In this document: piece after piece, positions 18,799 to 27,149 of the stretch
How the letters are laid out: each line of letters starts with the position of its first letter
Numbering within the stretch: position 1 is the first letter of the stretch
Assembly (NCBI GenBank): GCA_019429205.1
Contig: JAHYIT010000002.1
Location: 61,511-125,510 of the forward strand
Source: Mariniphaga sp.
GTDB taxonomy: Bacteria; Bacteroidota; Bacteroidia; Bacteroidales; Prolixibacteraceae
Reading direction: 5' to 3'
Length of the DNA stretch: 64,000 nt
The notes under the pieces: model-generated
What the model was told of the DNA's origin: nothing
What the model saw: the letters and a program-made list of their open reading frames with translations, nothing else
The model's database searches: none
Position numbers and translations under genes: made by a program

Positions 18799-19221
18799 TC
18801 ATTGTTTGTTTTTATAAAAACACAATATCAACTGGTTGGTAAAAACCTCTTCCCCTCTTTTTACCAACGGATACTCATCGTCAAATAAGAATTCCTCTAA
18901 TCTGAAACTTCGTTTTTTTACTTCAGAAAATAACATCTGAACTGAAGGCAAACAATTAAAATCAATCAGCAGTTTGTTATCGCCCTGCACCAGAAGCGCC
19001 CTGTCAGGGATTTTCTTTTCTTTCCGGAACAAAGAAGCTTTTTCAAAAAAACGGCTGTCCGTAATTGCAGGGATTTGTTTTGTATCGTCGGCTGAAATGT
19101 TCCATGTTGCCGGCGATAAAACTGCATGTTCGTAACGTACTCGCGGTAAAAAAGGCTTGTTTTCCAGAACCGGCCCCCAGTTGAATCCGACTCCTCCGCG
19201 TAATTCCTGCGTTTGCATCAT
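18799..19221 (-). CDS. lantibiotic dehydratase LanB, distal part after an in-frame stop
   Basis: 140 residues from ATG 19221, but the same frame is open without a break back to 19293, right after the TAA that ends the 586-residue upstream ORF. The 24 intervening codons read EVLPRLTCAHNYSNNALPVY and so on, which is typical LanB sequence. The family continues into RGGVGFNWGPVLENKPFLPR and ALLVQGDNKLLIDF. This is therefore the C-terminal part of the glutamylation domain of one LanB, not an independent protein. Whether it is made by readthrough, by reinitiation at 19221 (an ATG ATG pair) or not at all cannot be told from sequence. Confidence 0.8.
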   Translation of the reverse strand: MMQTQELRGGVGFNWGPVLENKPFLPRVRYEHAVLSPATWNISADDTKQIPAITDSRFFEKASLFRKEKKIPDRALLVQGDNKLLIDFNCLPSVQMLFSEVKKRSFRLEEFLFDDEYPLVKRGEEVFTNQLILCFYKNKQ

Positions 19222-19293
19222 GCAAAGAAACTGATAGACAGGCAGTGCATTATTTGAATAATTATGGGCACAGGTTAATCTTGGAAGAACTTC

Positions 19294-21054
19294 TTAATTA
19301 AACTTTATTGAACGTAATTTAATCGTTCTTCCCTGGGGCGCCGAAACCATTAAATCGGCTAACGGGATAACATTATTTTTATCCACTGACGTATTGGCCA
19401 AATAAGGGATTTCGTATTTACGCAAAGTTGGCCGCATTAAAATATTTCCGGTCCTCGATTCGGGTAAATGGACAATTTCAGCCACAATTTTTCCCCGGTT
19501 TAGTTTTTGTTCCATTTCAATAATCTCCTTTACAAAATCCCCAATTCCTTTATCGAGATAACAAAACCTCCCGAGCAGGTTGGCTGCCGAAGAACCCCCG
19601 GAATGGGTAAGTAAAATAAGCGGTCCTTCCGGGCTTTCTTCGGTGCGGATTATTTCTGCCATGGCCGAAAATGTACCGGGCAAATCATCCCAATCCTCAG
19701 AAAAAGCAGACAAATCTTTTTCACTGATTACCACTTCACCAGCATCAGAATTTGTTAAAAAGTCATTATATTTTTTTAGCAGAAAGGACTGGACGGCGTT
19801 CCATTTTATTTCCCTGCCCTTGGATGGGTTTCCGTAAAAGGGAATACCATCGAGCAACGGCGACAGATCGCCGCGCTGCCCATCGATGTTTCCATACCCG
19901 ATTCCCGTTTCCACATCCAGTGCCACAGTTAGCGGCACTTCTTCGTCTTCATACTTTTTATAAAACTCCTCGCGGAACTTTTTCAACAATGAATTTTCGA
20001 TTTTTGTGGTTAACCGGTTTAGCGCACCGATTGCTTTCTTAACCTCTTCGATTATTTGCATGCTTAAGGTGGCTGTTTCCGGTTTAATAAACAAATCAGA
20101 CTGAAAAAGATACTTATCGTTGTATTTTGTTTGAAACTGTTTTAGCTTTTCTTTTATATTCTGGTAACAAGTAACAGGTCTCCCAACAGATTTCCGGTCG
20201 ATGGTCTTTAAACCTTCATCGATATTTATTAACTTCACCACCAATTCTTGAGTTCCGACAAGTTTTTCCAGTTTTTCAATTGTTTGCCCCAATAATTCAT
20301 TGCCTGTAACAGCAGGTTCCAATTCACTGACCAAAAGCTGGTTTTGTACCAATTCTCCGACATACTCCCGTGCTTCCTCCGACGTAATATCTTCATCCAC
20401 CAGCAGGCCGGCCAGTTCATCTATGGTCCGGCCATTCTTAGCTTCATCCAGCACTTTCTGCAAATAATCCGTACCCTCAACGGATGTGAGGTTATATTTC
20501 CTTTTCGTTTTGGCATAAAAATACTCTGTGTAGCGCAGGTCACTGCCCGAGGAGTAAATACTTGTATTGGGGAAAAAATTTAGTTGTCTTTTTACAGGTT
20601 CCAGGTTTTCAATATCTTTTATTAAAGCACACAAATAATCCATATCGAGTCGGGTGTTGCTTTTAAATTTGCAGGTTGGGACCGGAACAATATTACTATT
20701 CCCGCCAATTTTTCCAACACCGCACCCGGCAAACAGGCCAAAAGGGGTGCAGCGGATTGCCATGCGGGTGAAATACTTTAACAGCGAAATCTTTAGTTTT
20801 AATGCCTCTTTTGTTCCGAGTATCTTTTCTTGACTAGACCATTTGGATTCTTTGTAAAAATCCGAAGATGCCAGGTAAATTGCCTCTTGAAAAAGCTTAT
20901 CATTTAACAATTCAATATCTAAGGTTAATCTGTGTTTCTTTTCTAAAAGGTTGAAAGAATAAACCGGAGTTCTGAAAATAAAATTTTGAAAACACTCCAA
21001 TGCACCCGGCACAGAATCGATCTTATTGGACGTATTTAATTTATTTTTACTCAT
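19294..21054 (-). CDS. lantibiotic dehydratase LanB, N-terminal (glutamylation) part, ends at an in-frame TAA
   Basis: 586 residues. LanB transfers Glu from glutamyl-tRNA to Ser/Thr of the precursor core as the first step of dehydration. Family marks are MAIRCTPFGLFAGCGVGKIG near residue 100 and a C-terminal block MRPTLRKYEIPYLANTSVD then APQGRTIKLRSIKFN. The TAA (19296-19294) falls where relatives usually have Lys before a conserved EIIPRLT-like strand, and the downstream codons continue that strand in the same frame. One base (AAA to TAA) would explain it. Full protein without the stop: 751 residues. It is preceded by LanC (29 bp). Confidence 0.9.
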   Translation of the reverse strand: MSKNKLNTSNKIDSVPGALECFQNFIFRTPVYSFNLLEKKHRLTLDIELLNDKLFQEAIYLASSDFYKESKWSSQEKILGTKEALKLKISLLKYFTRMAIRCTPFGLFAGCGVGKIGGNSNIVPVPTCKFKSNTRLDMDYLCALIKDIENLEPVKRQLNFFPNTSIYSSGSDLRYTEYFYAKTKRKYNLTSVEGTDYLQKVLDEAKNGRTIDELAGLLVDEDITSEEAREYVGELVQNQLLVSELEPAVTGNELLGQTIEKLEKLVGTQELVVKLINIDEGLKTIDRKSVGRPVTCYQNIKEKLKQFQTKYNDKYLFQSDLFIKPETATLSMQIIEEVKKAIGALNRLTTKIENSLLKKFREEFYKKYEDEEVPLTVALDVETGIGYGNIDGQRGDLSPLLDGIPFYGNPSKGREIKWNAVQSFLLKKYNDFLTNSDAGEVVISEKDLSAFSEDWDDLPGTFSAMAEIIRTEESPEGPLILLTHSGGSSAANLLGRFCYLDKGIGDFVKEIIEMEQKLNRGKIVAEIVHLPESRTGNILMRPTLRKYEIPYLANTSVDKNNVIPLADLMVSAPQGRTIKLRSIKFN

Positions 21055-21083
21055 TCAGGATTAACTTATAAAATTAAAAAGTA

Positions 21084-22265
21084 TCAACTCAGTAACAGAC
21101 ATTCATCCCACACAGGTTCTTCTTCTGAAATGTTTGAAAGCAGAGCGAGGCCTATTCCTGAAATCCCTTCCAGCAAGCTTAAAACTGGCTTTAAACCTCC
21201 CCTTGATTCAGGATACCAGGCTTTATAACCCGCAAAGCCATCGTTATATTTGGCAAACTCCAAGGTTTTTTCTATCCAATAATTTGCTGCTTCATTAAAT
21301 TCAGGAATTTTTGTATTAACATACATACGTTTAAAAATATGGGATATTCCAGCTGAACCGTGACAAATAACTGCATCTATAACATGATTTGATTTTAAAT
21401 CAAGCCGTTTACATGAATGCAATAATATCTCAATTGATTCACTCTCAAGCTCTTTGTCATTTAGCACCTGCGCGGCATTCCAAAATGTTACCGCTATCCC
21501 CAAATCACCATAACACCAGGCAAGCCGGCTACTATTTAATGCAGTTGTACTTTCCAAAGCCCATGAAGGATAAATTGAAATGAATTTCTTTTGAGGCAGT
21601 TTTTGCTTTTGAATATACTTTATTGCCCCGGCAAGCAGATCAAAACATACATCTCTGCAAATGTTAAGCTTATAAAGTTTACATAAGATATTAATAATAC
21701 TAGGAATTCCATGAGATAAACTAATATTATAACCCTTCTGAAAACTTTTAAAGTTTAACACAACTTCCCATTTTACTGAGCCATCAATTTCCCTTACAGC
21801 TTTATGATTCAATTTAATTACAAAATCATTAAGATATAATTCAGACTTACCATGAGGCAACCCAGCAATAAAATAAAGCGCGGTCCCGCAGGCTCCATGA
21901 AGAAAATCATAATTCCCTTTTTCCATTTCATTTATCATCCATTTGCCCAGAAAAGGATCAATGTGAGCAAACAATTCATTGGGAGGTGTTTTTAAAACTC
22001 CACCACGATAAAAATATTCCATTAACCATCCCAATCCGGCATAACCTGAACTAAAACTAAACTGGTTTGGAGCTGGTGTTGAGAATAAAATATTTAAATT
22101 ATTCTCAATATATTCAAGTGAAGTTTTTTTCCTGAAAAATTTGAAGTAATTAAAAAAGAAAAGCAAGCTTCCTAATTCCCCGCCAAACAAACCAATTTTA
22201 TTTACCTCCTTACTTTTTATGAGATACCAAATTTCTTCAATCTTTTCTTGAATATTATTGGTCAT
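21084..22265 (-). CDS. LanC lanthionine cyclase (intact)
   Basis: 393 residues, normal LanC length. Toroid GG-like repeats are FSSGYAGLGW, FLHGACGTALYF, SLSHGIPSIINIL (His185, equivalent to the NisC active-site His212), LAWCYGDLGIAV (Cys251), VICHGSAGISHIF (Cys301 and His302) and LLEGISGIGLALL. All three zinc ligands and the catalytic His are present, so this is the working cyclase of the locus. It lies between the DUF2927-like gene (30 bp) and LanB (29 bp) in one transcription unit. Confidence 0.93.
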   Translation of the reverse strand: MTNNIQEKIEEIWYLIKSKEVNKIGLFGGELGSLLFFFNYFKFFRKKTSLEYIENNLNILFSTPAPNQFSFSSGYAGLGWLMEYFYRGGVLKTPPNELFAHIDPFLGKWMINEMEKGNYDFLHGACGTALYFIAGLPHGKSELYLNDFVIKLNHKAVREIDGSVKWEVVLNFKSFQKGYNISLSHGIPSIINILCKLYKLNICRDVCFDLLAGAIKYIQKQKLPQKKFISIYPSWALESTTALNSSRLAWCYGDLGIAVTFWNAAQVLNDKELESESIEILLHSCKRLDLKSNHVIDAVICHGSAGISHIFKRMYVNTKIPEFNEAANYWIEKTLEFAKYNDGFAGYKAWYPESRGGLKPVLSLLEGISGIGLALLSNISEEEPVWDECLLLS

Positions 22266-22295
22266 TTTAAATGGTATTACATGGACAAATAAATG

Positions 22296-22976
22296 CTACT
22301 CATCTTTTAAAAAGATGTCTTTAAACTCTTGCTCGGTCATTCCAATGGGCAAATTATAATTGTATAGCAATTGAATCAGTTTTATGTCAATGTCGGCATA
22401 AGTGTGGTTTTCAGACATTAACTGGTAAAAAATACTTGAAGGGTATTTGTAAGAATCCGCAGTTAAACCAAGGCTTTGTGTGATTTCTTCTTTAATGACA
22501 CGTTTTCGGCTATCGCCTTCAAGTTTTTTATTAATTAAAACATAGCCTTCTTTTATTCCCTCAAATATATTCCATTTGTAATTTGCATAACCATGTGTAC
22601 CCATTTCCGCATAAATACTAAAATTTTTAAAATTATTATAATCAGTAAAATATACTTTTAGATTTGCATCTTTATATGATACAAAATTTAGTTCAACACT
22701 CTCTACAATATTATTTATTAAATCAATAATTTCTTTGATATAAAGGCTATCTAAAGCAGAGTATTCACCATATAAACCAATATTAACATTACTTTTCCAT
22801 CTTTTCAATTTTGTTTTTTTATTGCTAAAATCACTATTAAAAACAACATCAGAAAAGTACTCTAATTCTTCAATAGTAAAATTATTTTTAACCTTTTCAA
22901 TTTTTTCTTTAGTTAGATTTGGCTTGCACTGCACAAAAAAAACAAAACAAATAAATAAAAAATAATAGGGCCTCAT
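22296..22976 (-). CDS. DUF2927-like putative secreted protein
   Basis: 226 residues. The start YYFLFICFVFFVQC is a hydrophobic signal with a possible lipoprotein Cys, though the lipobox is weak. The C-terminal half has RVIKEEITQSLGLTADSYK then PSSIFYQLMS, which resembles the DUF2927 signature (EE.TQ.LGL.nDs...SiF), a zincin-like fold of unknown function. It lies between precursor 2 and LanC, so it is part of the cluster. A role as leader-trimming or immunity factor is possible but is only suggested by position. Confidence 0.6.
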   Translation of the reverse strand: MRPYYFLFICFVFFVQCKPNLTKEKIEKVKNNFTIEELEYFSDVVFNSDFSNKKTKLKRWKSNVNIGLYGEYSALDSLYIKEIIDLINNIVESVELNFVSYKDANLKVYFTDYNNFKNFSIYAEMGTHGYANYKWNIFEGIKEGYVLINKKLEGDSRKRVIKEEITQSLGLTADSYKYPSSIFYQLMSENHTYADIDIKLIQLLYNYNLPIGMTEQEFKDIFLKDE

Positions 22977-23049
22977 AAGTTAAATTTAATGATACTGCAT
23001 AGAAAAAGTTCTTGCCTCTTAATCTATGCAGTTTCAGTTAATTAATTGA

Positions 23050-23301
23050 TTATGGAGTAACAATAATTTCACCAACATTACAACCCCCATAGAGTTCAAA
23101 ACAGGTTAAATCAGTATTGGCAAGATTATCATCACAATACCAATATGACATTTCCTGCCCATAATATGCACCAGCTACAATAAGTGTTGCTGCTCCATAA
23201 ACAATTCTTGTCCAATGTGTTCCTCCTTTAATTTCTAAACACTCTTGATCGGTTAATGTAACTATAGTCTGTTTTTTTAATTCCAGCTTTTTCTTTTCCA
23301 T
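23050..23301 (-). CDS. class I lanthipeptide precursor 2 (GG-leader natural product precursor)
   Basis: 83 residues. The leader, residues 1-27, has KKKLELKKQTIVTLTDQE and ends EIKGG. The 56-residue core starts THWTRIVYG, has a hydrophobic first half (AATLIVAGAYYG) and three Cys in the second half (WYC, LTC, LYGGC), with Thr/Ser at both ends. The LYGGC motif is shared with precursor 1. It is the first structural gene after the HTH regulator and heads the unit with LanC and LanB. At most three rings can form. Confidence 0.9.
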   Translation of the reverse strand: MEKKKLELKKQTIVTLTDQECLEIKGGTHWTRIVYGAATLIVAGAYYGQEMSYWYCDDNLANTDLTCFELYGGCNVGEIIVTP

Positions 23302-23606
23302 ATTTTCTAATTTTATGGATTTTGCCTACTCTTTCCCCTTTTCGGCAACCGGTATTTCCACTTACGCAGGAAATTGCTAACCGTGGTGTTTTTGTTTTCG
23401 GTGCTACACCTGCACCGGTTAACCAATAAAAACAGGTTTTACCAGTTTACATCATTTTTGTTTTTCGTACATTTGCCGGCAGCTACATTTTGTAGTTGAT
23501 CCATTTTAATGAACCGGGGTGAGGTGGCAGGTCTGCCCTGGTTCTTTGAATTATTTTTTAATATTACCTCATCAAATAGTTTTAGTTTCAAAAATAACTG
23601 TTTAGC
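23302..23606. other. gene-free leader/promoter region before precursor 2
   Basis: No ORF of note on either strand. It holds short inverted repeats (ggtgc...gcacc near 23400, ggcag-gt-ctgcc near 23526) and would include the precursor's 5' UTR on the minus strand. I see no convincing TAnnTTTG box in that direction. Confidence 0.5.
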
Positions 23607-23623
23607 GTGCCACATGGTGGCAC
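23607..23623. repeat. hairpin GTGCCAC-ATG-GTGGCAC, second copy
   Basis: A 7-bp stem with a 3-base loop, 9 bp after the stop of the HTH gene. With the HTH 3' end it forms the right-hand copy (about 23607-23712) of a gap-free direct repeat whose left copy is at 13541-13646. Confidence 0.85.
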
Positions 23624-23631
23624 TCTGAAAT

Positions 23632-23838
23632 TTAGAATGATTTTAAATAATATGCCTGGGTTTTGCGGTCAAATTCAATTTCCAGGTTATCCGTTACTTT
23701 TAAATGTTTTAACAGCCGGAAGAAAGTGCGTCTGCTAATGCTCAGTTTTTGGGCAAAATAACCGGGATTGCCTTTGTACCCTTTTTCAAAAAGTTCTTTT
23801 AAACGATAATAATTGTCGATGCATTTAATGTTGTCCAT
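23632..23838 (-). CDS. small helix-turn-helix DNA-binding protein
   Basis: 68 residues with one HTH: YFAQKLSISRRTFFRLLKHL, the recognition helix being ISRRTFFRLLKH. It has no sensor domain. The C-terminal FDRKTQAYYLKSF is duplicated as a fragment at 13566. It lies upstream of precursor 2 in the same direction and is the likely local regulator of the locus. The hairpin right after its stop could be its operator or an mRNA element; this is inference. Confidence 0.75.
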   Translation of the reverse strand: MDNIKCIDNYYRLKELFEKGYKGNPGYFAQKLSISRRTFFRLLKHLKVTDNLEIEFDRKTQAYYLKSF

Positions 23839-24201
23839 TGGGAATAGTTTTATTGGTTTTTATTTAATGATTTAACGGAAATTAAATAAATTCCGTATTT
23901 CTATAATCCGGTAAGTGTGTATGCCTGAAATTCCAAACATATTCTTCTTTTTTGGGCCGGCCAACAGGATCCGGGAGTTTTCAGCTATTAAAGATAGAAC
24001 ATCGAAAGCAAAAATGAAATATGTTTAAAAACATAAAACACTGGGAACCAGAGAGAGAGAGAGAGTGAGCTATGTTTTACAACATAAGAATTAAAGGGTT
24101 ACCTTTTGGTGTTTTTCGGAATATATAAAGATGGATGAATGTAAAAAGTTGGAAATTCTCATAAAAATCAAGTCTGGCTTTATTGTTCCAAACTATTTTT
24201 C
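23839..24201. other. gene-free region with an (AG)n microsatellite
   Basis: About 360 bp without a supported gene. A run of about seven AG units lies at 24051-24066. Otherwise AT-rich; I see no terminator or clear promoter. It separates the lanthipeptide locus from the S41 protease side. Confidence 0.6.
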
Positions 24202-24384
24202 TCATTCGAATTTCAAATTTGAATACTTTTGTTTTGCTTCAGCCAAAACCTGTTTATGCGTCAGGCTGTTTCCTTTTTTGCTTTCTTCAATAGCCTCTTC
24301 AATGGCCTTTTGCTCTTTTGGGTTTAACTTATATTTTGTTGGGGCATTAAGTAAAGCCAAAATTTTATTGTAATTTCTTTTTAT
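24202..24384 (-). pseudogene. truncated relative of the 81-residue protein at 10572
   Basis: The minus strand reads ILALLNAPTKYKLNPKEQKA then IEEAIEESKKGN and ends AEAKQKYSNLKFE. It matches the gene at 10572-10817 (FIALLDTNAVYKLNYLEKKA ... ASAKYPNLKFK). About 24 N-terminal residues are missing, no start codon is seen, and the 5' part overlaps the end of the S41 protease gene. Probably a remnant. The two relatives lie close to opposite ends of the lanthipeptide locus. Confidence 0.7.
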
Positions 24385-26620
24385 TTAATATTTCCAACGC
24401 CTTTTCCAAAAACTCATCCCGGCCTTCACTCACTCCATCAATCGTTTTCTCCACATAAACATCGGGTAAAACACCAACTCCGAAATGTTGACTACCGTCT
24501 AAATTGGTAACTTTCATTCCGGTAAACCTCGTTTTAAATCCATTAGGCAAAATAATTTCGTTAACATTTCCATTTGTTCCTGCAGAAGGTTGCCCCACTA
24601 TAGTAGCCAGATTATAATGCTTCACTAATGCCAGAACAGATTCAGCATAACTAATTGCTCTGCTATCGGTAATAAGAACCACCGGTGTATCAATATGGGG
24701 TTCCCGGGGAATCACATTCCATCCTCTTCCGTCATAACTGATATTCTTTTGATCGGGATATAGAATTTGTGGTATTCTGAACCAGTTATCAACCGTATCG
24801 TTTAAGGTTAACAAATGATTGAGCAACTCATGATTATTATTCGGATACCCTCTTAAATCACAGATTATTCCTTTACACTCGATAAGATCCGGCATCATAC
24901 TATCAATTTCAGACATGGTAATCTGGTCAAGATTAAGGTAAAAAATAGAGTCTCCTAAAACATTATGCCTTGATTTATTCAACGATCGATTGTAGTTATC
25001 GTATGGATGAAGTGAATAGTTCAGGGTAACTTTGCCTTTACTTCCATCCACTTGAATAACATCTAAACTTACCGAATCTCCCGGAGTTCCCAGCAAGGAT
25101 AAAAATTCACTTCCCCTTTTCAGTGCGCCTTTTGTGGCTGCAGGAATATAGGATTCCACACCTGAAAAATAGTTCTCAGCTTTCTTTTCGGCTATTTTCT
25201 TTACAATTGCACCAGGAAACAAACCGACTTTTTCATCATAAACTTCAACAATAATTAACTTGTCATCAATCCATTTCCATTTTACAGGTATTGAATAAAC
25301 ATATTTATGTGAAGGTGGATTTACATAGATATGACCATCCTTTAATTTTGCCATTAACTTTTTCAGGACACTTTCAAAATCCTCCTCTTTTAATAAATCA
25401 ATTACTGCAGCAGTAAATTCTTTATTCCAGTCCACATTTACTTCATCAAAATAGGGGAAGAAATGCTGAATGACATTCCAAACCACAACCAGGCTTCCCA
25501 AATCTTTATAAATCTCAGATTGCCACAGATTCAACTTATTTTGTAACGAATTGAAACTTTCTTTATTCGCAACAGGATAAGTATGTTGATCATTTGCCAC
25601 TAAAACAAGAGGGAGTTGAATAAAAAGATCAGGATGAATCCATTCACAATTGGACTCTCCAAATTCAGGCTTTTTTTCAAATAACTGACAATTTTTGTCG
25701 TTATACCGAATCGAAAAATAACCATTATTTTCGGATTGGTCGTTAATATATTGCACATCAAACAGCAGATTTTTATCAAAAAGCAATTCTCTTAATTCAT
25801 TTTCATTTAAATTATTGAAATCATTTTCATAAACAACCGAATCACGATTGTTATGATTCCTGACCGATAGTTTAATATTGTCGATAAACACCCTGGATGT
25901 ATCCATGATATTAAAACCCCAAAAAATATTCAGGTCATCATGCATAACTGTTCTTTCAACTACAATTTGCTCCCATCTACTGTTTTTAAAGTAAACCGGT
26001 TTTAGTGCAGCTGACAGATTCCTGTAATCATTCCGGTTAAGCCCTTCAAAAAACAGTTGACCTGAGCCTCTGTTTTCCGTCTTTACAAATGCTTCCAATT
26101 TAACGGTTTTTTGAGATAATCCTGAAACAGGAATGCTTTTCCCTAACGGGGTTGTTTTATTATAATCCAGTTTGTTAACACGGCCAACCCTGATACTTTT
26201 ATAAACATTAGCTGGTGTCTTATTGAGTTTTACACCGGAATGCTGCCAGTAAACAGGATAGAAACCTGAAGTTTCCGGTGGTGTAATTTTAGAAATGTCA
26301 AAATCATGTTTTTCTGAACCGCCGTAAATCGCCAGTGATGGCGCTATGGGCAAAAATAATTTCAGCAAACTGTCTTTCAATGCTTCGCTGTTTGGAGCAC
26401 TCTCAACTGTTTTTACCCCGTAGCAGGCAAATCTGTCCCAGTCAATTTGCTGTGCTTCGTCGCTGGGGTGAAACCAACGCACATAGCCATACAGTTTGGA
26501 AAAGGCTTTTATATTTTCCACTTTTTTCTTTTTTGGAATTTCATTGTTGTTGCATCCCCAAATGAAAAAACCCAAAAAAATCAGAGGAAATATCCTGCAA
26601 CGGTTTTTTGGAGTGTTCAT
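24365..26620 (-). CDS. S41-family (C-terminal processing) peptidase, lipoprotein
   Basis: 751 residues from the ATG at 26620, chosen because it gives a lipoprotein signal (CRIFPLIFLGFFIWGC); an ORF start at 26689 would add 23 residues without purpose. The N-terminal half has the Bacteroidota KLYGYVRWFHPSDEAQQIDW block. The C-terminal half is the S41 domain with a PDZ-like part, catalytic Ser in SRAISYAES (about 657) and GQPSAGTNGNV after it. Expected to act in the envelope. It is transcribed toward the lanthipeptide locus but is separated from it by a remnant and 360 bp, so it is probably not part of the cluster. Confidence 0.85.
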   Translation of the reverse strand: MNTPKNRCRIFPLIFLGFFIWGCNNNEIPKKKKVENIKAFSKLYGYVRWFHPSDEAQQIDWDRFACYGVKTVESAPNSEALKDSLLKLFLPIAPSLAIYGGSEKHDFDISKITPPETSGFYPVYWQHSGVKLNKTPANVYKSIRVGRVNKLDYNKTTPLGKSIPVSGLSQKTVKLEAFVKTENRGSGQLFFEGLNRNDYRNLSAALKPVYFKNSRWEQIVVERTVMHDDLNIFWGFNIMDTSRVFIDNIKLSVRNHNNRDSVVYENDFNNLNENELRELLFDKNLLFDVQYINDQSENNGYFSIRYNDKNCQLFEKKPEFGESNCEWIHPDLFIQLPLVLVANDQHTYPVANKESFNSLQNKLNLWQSEIYKDLGSLVVVWNVIQHFFPYFDEVNVDWNKEFTAAVIDLLKEEDFESVLKKLMAKLKDGHIYVNPPSHKYVYSIPVKWKWIDDKLIIVEVYDEKVGLFPGAIVKKIAEKKAENYFSGVESYIPAATKGALKRGSEFLSLLGTPGDSVSLDVIQVDGSKGKVTLNYSLHPYDNYNRSLNKSRHNVLGDSIFYLNLDQITMSEIDSMMPDLIECKGIICDLRGYPNNNHELLNHLLTLNDTVDNWFRIPQILYPDQKNISYDGRGWNVIPREPHIDTPVVLITDSRAISYAESVLALVKHYNLATIVGQPSAGTNGNVNEIILPNGFKTRFTGMKVTNLDGSQHFGVGVLPDVYVEKTIDGVSEGRDEFLEKALEILNKKKLQ

Positions 26621-26725
26621 AAAGTCAATTTTTGATTTTAAAATAAACGATAAAAAGCAAATTATTGTACATGTGTAATAAAACAACAATATATCTATAT
26701 ATTTGCATGATTAAATATTATAGCC

Positions 26726-26980
26726 ATGAGAATCGAAACAAAAAAGCTGGAACTTCAGCCCGAAAACAAGGGAATAAAAGGAATTTTAAAATCGAAACAG
26801 TTACGCAGAACAATTTTGGGAATTGTGCTTGGAGCAGTTGGCGGATTTGCTTTTTTCTATTTTACCGAAGGATTTTACATGGATTCCCTTCCGAAAAAGG
26901 ATGTCATTCAAAGCCTGGTTTTCGGGGGATTTTTTGGTCTGCTTATAACAAACAGTCCGTGTGCACGGAACAAGTGTTAA
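26726..26980 (+). CDS. small DUF6132-like membrane protein
   Basis: 84 residues with two membrane segments (ILGIVLGAVGGFAFFYF and VIQSLVFGGFFGLLIT) and a Cys-containing C-terminus NSPCARNKC. It resembles the DUF6132 family of small inner-membrane proteins in Bacteroidota, where a Cys-rich end is usual. Role unknown. It is divergent from the S41 gene and followed by a convergent tRNA. Confidence 0.6.
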   Translation: MRIETKKLELQPENKGIKGILKSKQLRRTILGIVLGAVGGFAFFYFTEGFYMDSLPKKDVIQSLVFGGFFGLLITNSPCARNKC

Positions 26981-27024
26981 AAAAAGAGCTGCAAATTATC
27001 TTCACAACTCTTTCTTTTTTTCAG

Positions 27025-27098
27025 TGAACCTGAAGGGACTCGAACCCCCAACCTCCTGATCCGTAGTCAGGTGCTCTATCCAATTAAGCTACAGGTCC
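27025..27098 (-). tRNA. tRNA-Arg (ACG)
   Basis: A 74-nt cloverleaf on the minus strand: acceptor GGACCTG pairs with CAGGTTC (one G-U), anticodon stem CCTGA/TCAGG around loop CTACGGA gives anticodon ACG, and the T arm is GGGGGTTCGAGTCCC-like. The 3' CCA is not encoded. The wobble A would be deaminated to inosine to read CGU/CGC/CGA. Confidence 0.95.
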
Positions 27099-27149
27099 TT
27101 TTTTTAAAGCGGTGCAAATATAATACTTTTTGCCAAACGAGTTCAAACA

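Noticed and set aside
18797..18801. LanB and the elimination-domain gene considered as one gene broken by frameshift
   Set aside because: The layout TGAtATGATG is a clean coupled stop/start and the two-protein form occurs in other clusters; kept as separate genes, though an old frameshift cannot be excluded.
26665..27027. 120-codon ORF overlapping the DUF6132-like gene
   Set aside because: Lacks homology and runs into the tRNA; the 84-residue frame has two membrane helices and a family match.
27025..27098. tRNA-Arg considered as an attachment site for an integrative element
   Set aside because: No integrase, no duplicated tRNA 3' end and ordinary genes on both sides.
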